This document shows positions 61,045-64,000 of a stretch of 64,000 nt of DNA, piece by piece. The notes under the pieces are model-generated. The model did not search any database, was not told where the DNA came from, and saw only the letters and a list, made by a program, of their open reading frames with translations. Both the position numbers and the translations under genes were made by a program. The DNA is from Rhizobiales bacterium dw_265 (GTDB lineage Bacteria; Pseudomonadota; Alphaproteobacteria; Micropepsales; Micropepsaceae), in NCBI GenBank assembly GCA_018449595.1, contig JAAVUU010000003.1, positions 705,656 through 769,655 on the forward strand. Reading direction: 5' to 3'. How positions within the stretch are numbered: position 1 is the stretch's first letter; every line of letters begins with the position of its first letter.

Positions 61045-61983
61045 CTAGACAGCGCGGCCTGCCTGTATAGTGTCATTCGCAGCTTCGGCCATGGAAATTT
61101 GGGTGTGCGTGATAGAGACTGCCGTTCCGGGACTTGTATCTGCGACCTTGATAATGCCGTGGAGTTGTGCGGCCAGGGCCTGGACAATGCTAGTCCCCAG
61201 CCCCGGCTTGGTGTTTGCAATATCCTTCGGCATGCCCACGCCATTGTCGGTCACCGATAGCGTCCAGTTCGGTCCGTGGGAATTGTAGTCCACTTTGATC
61301 TTGCCGCTGCGGTCATTGGGAAATGCGTGCTTGAGGGCATTGATCACCAATTCCGTGACGATCAATCCCAGGCTCACCGATTCATCAGCGCCGGTGACAC
61401 TGCCATCGATATCGATATCCAGGGAAATCTTGGTGTAATCGCGGATCATTGAAGCGCCGATACTCTCGCAGAGCGCCGTAAAGTAGGGACACAACTCGAC
61501 ATCCCCGACTGCCGAAGCGGCGAGCTGGTGCTGGAGGGAAGCGACCGACATCACCCACTGATGCGCGTCATGGAGGTGGCTGCGGGCTTCTTCGGACTGC
61601 ACCTTGCGGGCACTCTGCATCAGGACACTGGCAATGATCTGGAGGCTATTGGCGACGCAGTGCTGAAGCTCTTGCAGAAGGACCGCTTTGTCCCGCAACA
61701 AATCGTCCTTCAACTTCTCGGCAATTCGGGCGTCGGTAACGTCCAGTACCGATAGCAGCAAGGGGACATTGTCTTTGTTGTCATGAACGAGTTTTTGGGC
61801 GCTTAGAACCAAACGGCGATCCGGTTTGCCCGGTCGGCGAAGATCGAAATAGCGAACACCTACTGCCCAAGCGGATTCTTGCGCTTCCCGATCGGTATGT
61901 TTGTTGAATTCGTTGCCTACGGATACTCCGCCCATGCCGAAGCGAAATTGCGGTTTGAAGATTTCATGGGCGCGATTGGACAT
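61045..61983 (-). CDS. sensor histidine kinase (HisKA_2/HWE-like)
   Basis: 312 residues from ATG 61983. A PAS-like N-terminus precedes the phospho-acceptor H108 in VLLQELQHCVANSLQIIASV, the HisKA_2 type. The HATPase follows with an N box (LGLIVTELVINALKHAFPND), DNGVGMPKD, and GLGTSIVQALAAQL. No membrane helix, so cytoplasmic. Kinases of this type often act in the alphaproteobacterial general stress response, which fits the neighbouring stress-like genes. Confidence 0.88.
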   Translation of the reverse strand: MSNRAHEIFKPQFRFGMGGVSVGNEFNKHTDREAQESAWAVGVRYFDLRRPGKPDRRLVLSAQKLVHDNKDNVPLLLSVLDVTDARIAEKLKDDLLRDKAVLLQELQHCVANSLQIIASVLMQSARKVQSEEARSHLHDAHQWVMSVASLQHQLAASAVGDVELCPYFTALCESIGASMIRDYTKISLDIDIDGSVTGADESVSLGLIVTELVINALKHAFPNDRSGKIKVDYNSHGPNWTLSVTDNGVGMPKDIANTKPGLGTSIVQALAAQLHGIIKVADTSPGTAVSITHTQISMAEAANDTIQAGRAV

Positions 61984-62027
61984 GGGCGATCCTTTGGTCT
62001 TTAGTTTTGTATTCGGCGGCTTGGCCG

Positions 62028-62459
62028 CTAAGGGTGGATAATCGCGATCCCGGATTCTGGATCGATTTGTTTTGTAAGATGCGCTGGGCTTTCGGTTAGA
62101 ATGACTTCGCAAGTTGGGCGTACCACGGCTTTGATAAGATGGCCGCCATGTGCTGTGCCATCCTTTTTGCCGATCACCACGTGGGCATGAACCGCAGGCT
62201 TGCCGTCCTTGAGCGCAATATCACCAATCAGTGAAAGCAGCTCGACCTGCTCGTCGAGCTTCACAGACGTGTGATATTGCTTGTCGTCCCAATCGAGCCA
62301 TCCGAGTTCTACGGAAGACAGGGCGCCGATTGCCTTGAAGCTGGCCGCCGCCAGTTCTTGCTCGTTCGCGAACTCTTTCAGTCCCTTCGCGATCTCGTCG
62401 CCGGTCTCGAAGATTACGGCAAATGTCCGCGGGGTGTCGCTGATTTTTCTCTGGCGCAT
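62028..62459 (-). CDS. PCC/DUF296 domain protein
   Basis: 143 residues. The PCC (DUF296) domain is clear: TFAVIFETGDEIAKGLKEFA, ASFKAIGALSSVELGWLDWD, LLSLIGDIALKDGKPAVHAH, VIGKKDGTAHGGHLIKAVVR. The conserved histidines suggest metal binding. In plants the domain comes with AT-hook DNA-binding proteins; bacterial single-domain forms are uncharacterised. It sits 44 bases upstream of the sensor kinase on the same strand. Confidence 0.85.
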   Translation of the reverse strand: MRQRKISDTPRTFAVIFETGDEIAKGLKEFANEQELAAASFKAIGALSSVELGWLDWDDKQYHTSVKLDEQVELLSLIGDIALKDGKPAVHAHVVIGKKDGTAHGGHLIKAVVRPTCEVILTESPAHLTKQIDPESGIAIIHP

Positions 62460-62484
62460 TGAACTTTCTCCGGTGAATAGCGAA

Positions 62485-62514
62485 CGCCGCCGCCCATGGA
62501 ATGGGGCGGCGGCG
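62485..62514 (-). terminator. terminator-like hairpin after the gene at 62534
   Basis: CGCCGCCGCCC (62485-62495) and GGGCGGCGGCG (62504-62514) pair over 11 bases with an 8-base loop. It lies 20 bases past the stop of the minus-strand gene. No T-run follows, so termination may be factor-assisted. Confidence 0.55.
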
Positions 62515-62533
62515 CGCGCGCGATATGAAAGTG

Positions 62534-62710
62534 TTAGTGGCCGGTGCCCGGCTTCGTCGTCTTCGGGGCCTTACCGTCCTCGACGCGACCTTCGTTGCGC
62601 AATTCGCGGCCTTCAGCGGCCTTGCGCTGGCTTTCCGGCGTCTTGCCGTGCTCGTTCGCTTCTTCCTTGATGAAACCGGCGGCTTCCTTGGCGTGACCCT
62701 TGATGCTCAT
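62534..62710 (-). CDS. small hydrophilic stress-type protein
   Basis: 58 residues from ATG 62710, with AGGAGAAAGACA upstream. Highly charged and probably disordered: SIKGHAKEAAGFIKEEANEH, GKTPESQRKAAEGRELRNEG, APKTTKPGTGH. Short proteins with this pattern are conserved in alphaproteobacteria and loosely resemble CsbD-like or LEA-type stress proteins. The role is inferred from composition only. Confidence 0.65.
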   Translation of the reverse strand: MSIKGHAKEAAGFIKEEANEHGKTPESQRKAAEGRELRNEGRVEDGKAPKTTKPGTGH

Positions 62711-62929
62711 TGTCTTTCTCCTAATGGGATGGCTCAAACGTATAAGTGTTGGGCGCCGCGATTGTTCCTGGCCGCCGGTTGACCATGGAAGGCGGAGGGA
62801 ACTTTCGGGGCTAGGGCTGGGTGTCTCTGGCCTGCAACGCCCCGATTTCGGCAACCCCAACGGCAAATAGCCGTTAGTTCCAGCGCATAGGTCCGAAAGT
62901 GCACCCTCTAATCCTGCCCAGGAGATGTA

Positions 62930-64000
62930 ATGTCCCAGACCGTCGGCGAGCTTCTTGTTTCCACCCTTGCCGACATCGGCGCGACCCAGGTTTTCGGGGT
63001 CGTGGGGGACGCCTTAAACCCGTTCACTGATGCCCTGAGGCGGGACGAGCGGATGTCGTGGCTAGGCGTACGCCACGAGGAAGGCGCTGCCCTGGCGGCC
63101 GCCGGGCAGGCCAAGCTCACTGGCCGGCTGGGCGTCTGTGCCGGTACCACCGGACCAGGGGCAAACCATCTGTTAGCCGGCCTCTATGAAGCCCGCCACG
63201 ACCACGCCCCAGTCCTGGCAATTGCCGGGGACGTGCCCACCAGCATGGACGGGATCGATTATCTGCAAGCGGCCGACCATGTTTCGGCCTTTCGCGACGC
63301 ATGCGTCTACGCAACATCCGTGACGTCCCCCGACGGGGCATCAGCGCAGATCCACGAGGCCATCTCGGCGGCATATGCCATGCGGGGCGTAGCCCTTCTG
63401 AACATTCCCCAGAATGTCTTCGGCGCGAAGACCTCGAAACCGGCGCTCAGTCCAGCCACCCTGCGCCAGCCCCCGGAAGTGTCCCCCGCGCAAAGCGATA
63501 TCGATGCTGCGGCGGCGCTGATCGACCAGGCAAAATCGGTTGTCCTGTTCGTGGGCTATGGCACCCATCCTGCCAAAGCTGAGGTCTTGGCACTTTCCCA
63601 GAAGATCAAAGCGCCCATCGTCCATACCTTCCGCGCGCTGGACCTCTTCTCGTTCGACAATGAGCAAGTTATCGGGGGATTGGGGCTCATTGGATCCAAG
63701 GCGGGCTACGACGCGGTTCACGCCTGCGACCTTCTCGTGATGATCGGCAGTGACTATCCCTACAGTGAGTTCTTGCCGCAAAAAATCAAGGTCATTCAGA
63801 TAGACGAACGTGGCTTTGCGATTGGCCGGCGATTGCCAGTGACCCAGCCTATCGTTGACTCAAGCCGTCCCGCTGTCGCAAGCCTGACAGCAAAGGTGGC
63901 CGCCAAATCCGACGACAGCTTCCTGCGCAAGATGCAGAAGGAATGGGTCAGTTGGCAGGAAATGCTGACCGAAAAGGCCGATCCAAAGCGCAGCAAGAAC
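62930..64000 (+). CDS. thiamine-diphosphate enzyme, PoxB/acetolactate-synthase type, 3' end cut off
   Basis: 357 residues are visible from ATG 62930 (GGAGATGTA upstream); the frame is open to the window end. The PYR domain shows LLVSTLADIGATQVFGVVGD and the cofactor-activating glutamate in VRHEEGAALAAAGQAKLTG, then CAGTTGPGANHLLAGLYEA. The central FAD-type domain follows (AAALIDQAKSVVLFVGYGTH). The order fits pyruvate:quinone oxidase or a related TPP decarboxylase. The substrate-defining C-terminus lies outside the window. Confidence 0.88.
   Translation, partial: MSQTVGELLVSTLADIGATQVFGVVGDALNPFTDALRRDERMSWLGVRHEEGAALAAAGQAKLTGRLGVCAGTTGPGANHLLAGLYEARHDHAPVLAIAGDVPTSMDGIDYLQAADHVSAFRDACVYATSVTSPDGASAQIHEAISAAYAMRGVALLNIPQNVFGAKTSKPALSPATLRQPPEVSPAQSDIDAAAALIDQAKSVVLFVGYGTHPAKAEVLALSQKIKAPIVHTFRALDLFSFDNEQVIGGLGLIGSKAGYDAVHACDLLVMIGSDYPYSEFLPQKIKVIQIDERGFAIGRRLPVTQPIVDSSRPAVASLTAKVAAKSDDSFLRKMQKEWVSWQEMLTEKADPKRSKN

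Noticed and set aside
62711..62930. EcfG-type stress promoter (GGAAC ... CGTT) before the small stress-like gene
   Set aside because: Both boxes can be found on the minus strand but they are 23 bases apart instead of 15-17.

Overview
The window is GC-rich DNA from an alphaproteobacterium. The evidence is a GcrA-type regulator, a Usg-family protein, an RlxS-like DUF3363 relaxase with DUF2840 and TraF partners, a small HisKA_2-type histidine kinase, and alphaproteobacterial gene neighbourhoods. I cannot name the genus. Both ends cut through genes: an alpha/beta hydrolase on the left and a thiamine-diphosphate oxidase on the right.

Layout. Positions 1-6.5 kb are chromosomal metabolic genes: hydrolase, HxlR regulator with an NmrA-type oxidoreductase, aldo/keto reductase, and a LysR regulator divergent from an aldehyde dehydrogenase/carboxymuconolactone-decarboxylase pair. 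An IS3-type transposase remnant at 6.6 kb opens an integrative-element region that runs to a second, related IS remnant at 37.3 kb. Between them lie the mobilization genes (relaxase, lytic transglycosylase, TraF peptidase, DUF2840), small DNA-binding proteins (AlpA-like, DUF6499/DUF2285, XRE), and an iron-uptake insert (PepSY protein and TonB-dependent receptor). SSB, VapBC, DUF2493, a Toprim protein, a 1435-residue methylase/strawberry-notch helicase, a large ParB and GcrA follow. No type IV secretion genes, no coupling protein and no intact ParA are visible, and the only integrases are broken, so the element looks decayed or dependent on a helper.

From 37.5 to 46.5 kb there is an accessory block that resembles a defence island. 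It holds a frameshifted DUF736 gene, an overlapping three-gene operon led by a TIGR04255-like protein, and a 1305-residue protein. That protein reads as nuclease-like domain, TPR array, GreA/GreB-like domain and PIN-like domain. A lipoprotein and an Asn-rich coiled-coil protein with a nuclease-like tail follow. The three-gene operon and the 1305-residue protein are the best candidates for an undescribed system. The block ends in a gene-poor stretch with repeated tRNA T-arm-like sequences.

Positions 47.2-52.1 kb return to chromosomal metabolism: NTF2-like, DJ-1/PfpI, tautomerase, LysR, Lrp and a Cys/Met-metabolism PLP enzyme. Positions 52.1-54.1 kb are a scar of broken genes (SRPBCC, DUF1801, ParA, P4-type integrase) beside a tRNA-3'-end-like attachment site. 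Positions 54.3-64 kb hold envelope lipoproteins, usg, groES and a frameshifted groEL, a CPA1 antiporter, a sensor kinase, a PCC/DUF296 protein and a PoxB-like enzyme.

Two cross-cutting observations. First, many element genes on the minus strand start just downstream of elaborate hairpin leaders; one duplicated pair shows a compensatory base-pair change. Second, several genes are broken by a single missing or extra base, including groEL, which may mean either decay or residual assembly errors.
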